This document shows, piece after piece, positions 20,503 through 21,003 of a stretch of DNA of 21,003 bases; within the stretch, counting starts at the first letter, position 1; each line of letters starts with the position of its first letter. Made by a program: the position numbers and the translations under genes. The notes under the pieces were generated by a model. That model searched no databases. It was not told the DNA's origin and worked only from the letters and a program-made list of their open reading frames with translations. Source of the stretch: a virus; the IMG/VR virus record IMGVR_UViG_3300038701_000581, positions 1 to 21,003 of that record. One strand, written 5' to 3'.

Positions 20503-21003
20503 ATGGCACTAACCACGAACGCTGGGTCTACTGAGACTCGGCGCATGAAATACGTGTTTGGGGCTGGGTTGGTATTGTTATCGCTCGGCATCGGCACATT
20601 CAACGTATGGGGCGGCTGGGAGGTCTCCGGTCACGTCTCTTGGACTACTATCGTAGCAGGCGCGGAAGTCATGATGTTCATGGCTCTCGCGCTTGTTGTG
20701 ATTGCCCCGACTTGGCCACGCAAGATTGTCGGCATCCTGATCACGCTCGCGCTGGCCTGGTTCTGCGTTCAGAATGGTAAGTTTGCGGTCAAAGAGATGT
20801 TCGCGGATCTCTTCAAAGATGAGCAGGGGCAGTATTTCGATCCTGACACGCTGCGGGCACAAGCTGGCGTGCTGCGTGGTCAAATCCCTGCACAGGAAGC
20901 AGCGGCAACAAATGCAGAGACTCGCCGGGATGACGAATTGTCTCGCGTCAGACGAGAAATCGCTGAGCTGGAAACAGAGCGCGGCTTGATGCTTGTTGAG
21001 GTG
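20503..21003 (+). CDS. Membrane protein, incomplete at the window end
   Basis: An ORF starting MALTTNAGST runs without a stop to the last base, so at least 167 residues are present and the 3' end is missing. Three apolar segments are visible: about 17-38, 47-69 and 74-90, with basic residues between (TETRR before the first, WPRK before the third). After them comes a hydrophilic, helical section (about 97-167) rich in Glu, Arg, Ala and Gln, probably a coiled coil. The layout, three or so passes and then a soluble helical tail, differs from classic holins, which are shorter; it could instead be a membrane-anchored scaffold. AGGGG stands before the ATG. Family unknown. Confidence 0.7.
   Translation, partial: MALTTNAGSTETRRMKYVFGAGLVLLSLGIGTFNVWGGWEVSGHVSWTTIVAGAEVMMFMALALVVIAPTWPRKIVGILITLALAWFCVQNGKFAVKEMFADLFKDEQGQYFDPDTLRAQAGVLRGQIPAQEAAATNAETRRDDELSRVRREIAELETERGLMLVEV

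Noticed and set aside
1-21003. tRNA genes, CRISPR arrays, insertion sequences, integrase or attachment sites
   Set aside because: No cloverleaf, repeat-spacer pattern, transposase or recombinase motif was seen by reading. A tool-based scan would be needed to exclude them formally.

Overview
The window is part of a lytic-type podovirus genome, or possibly a prophage, and carries only the virion structure and assembly module. The genes are tightly packed and nearly all on the + strand, often with stop and start codons overlapping. Order and lengths closely follow the T7 virion block: portal (574 aa), scaffold, capsid, tail adaptor (220 aa), nozzle (811 aa), three ejection proteins (194, 767 and 1795 aa) and tail fiber (870 aa). 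Base composition and the Ala/Gly/Asp-rich, GC-moderate coding style suggest a Gram-negative, probably alphaproteobacterial host, but nothing in the window identifies the host. No terminase, polymerase, integrase, tRNA or CRISPR array is present.

Layout. From 24 to 3436: a GNAT-like protein, a small protein with a Gly-rich C-terminus like T7 gp7.3, the portal, a Bbp19-like protein and an acidic scaffold protein. From 3459 to 5158: a major capsid protein of the epsilon15 gp7 type, a Bbp16-like cement protein and a small basic/acidic protein. From 5142 to 8239: tail adaptor and nozzle, the latter with a carbohydrate-binding-like insert. From 8240 to 16515: the ejection proteins. The largest has swollen into a polyvalent protein containing an ADP-ribosyltransferase-like domain and a HExxH metallopeptidase-like domain. 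From 16512 to 16670: a tiny minus-strand membrane protein not previously obvious among the long ORFs. From 16724 to 19336: the tail fiber. From 19336 to the window end: a run of small or membrane-anchored genes of unknown role, possibly the lysis region; the last gene runs off the end.

Working together: portal, scaffold and capsid build the procapsid, and the Bbp16-like protein would stabilise the expanded shell. Adaptor, nozzle and fiber form the short tail. The three core proteins sit inside the head and leave with the DNA, so the enzymatic domains of the 1795-aa protein would probably be delivered into the host at infection. The head genes resemble the BPP-1/epsilon15 type while the tail and core genes resemble T7, so the module is mosaic.

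The most unusual points are a stretch at about 13465-13618 where a second reading frame looks more protein-like than the annotated one, the enzymatic insertions in the ejection protein, the lone antisense membrane gene, and the cluster of unrecognised membrane proteins at the right end.
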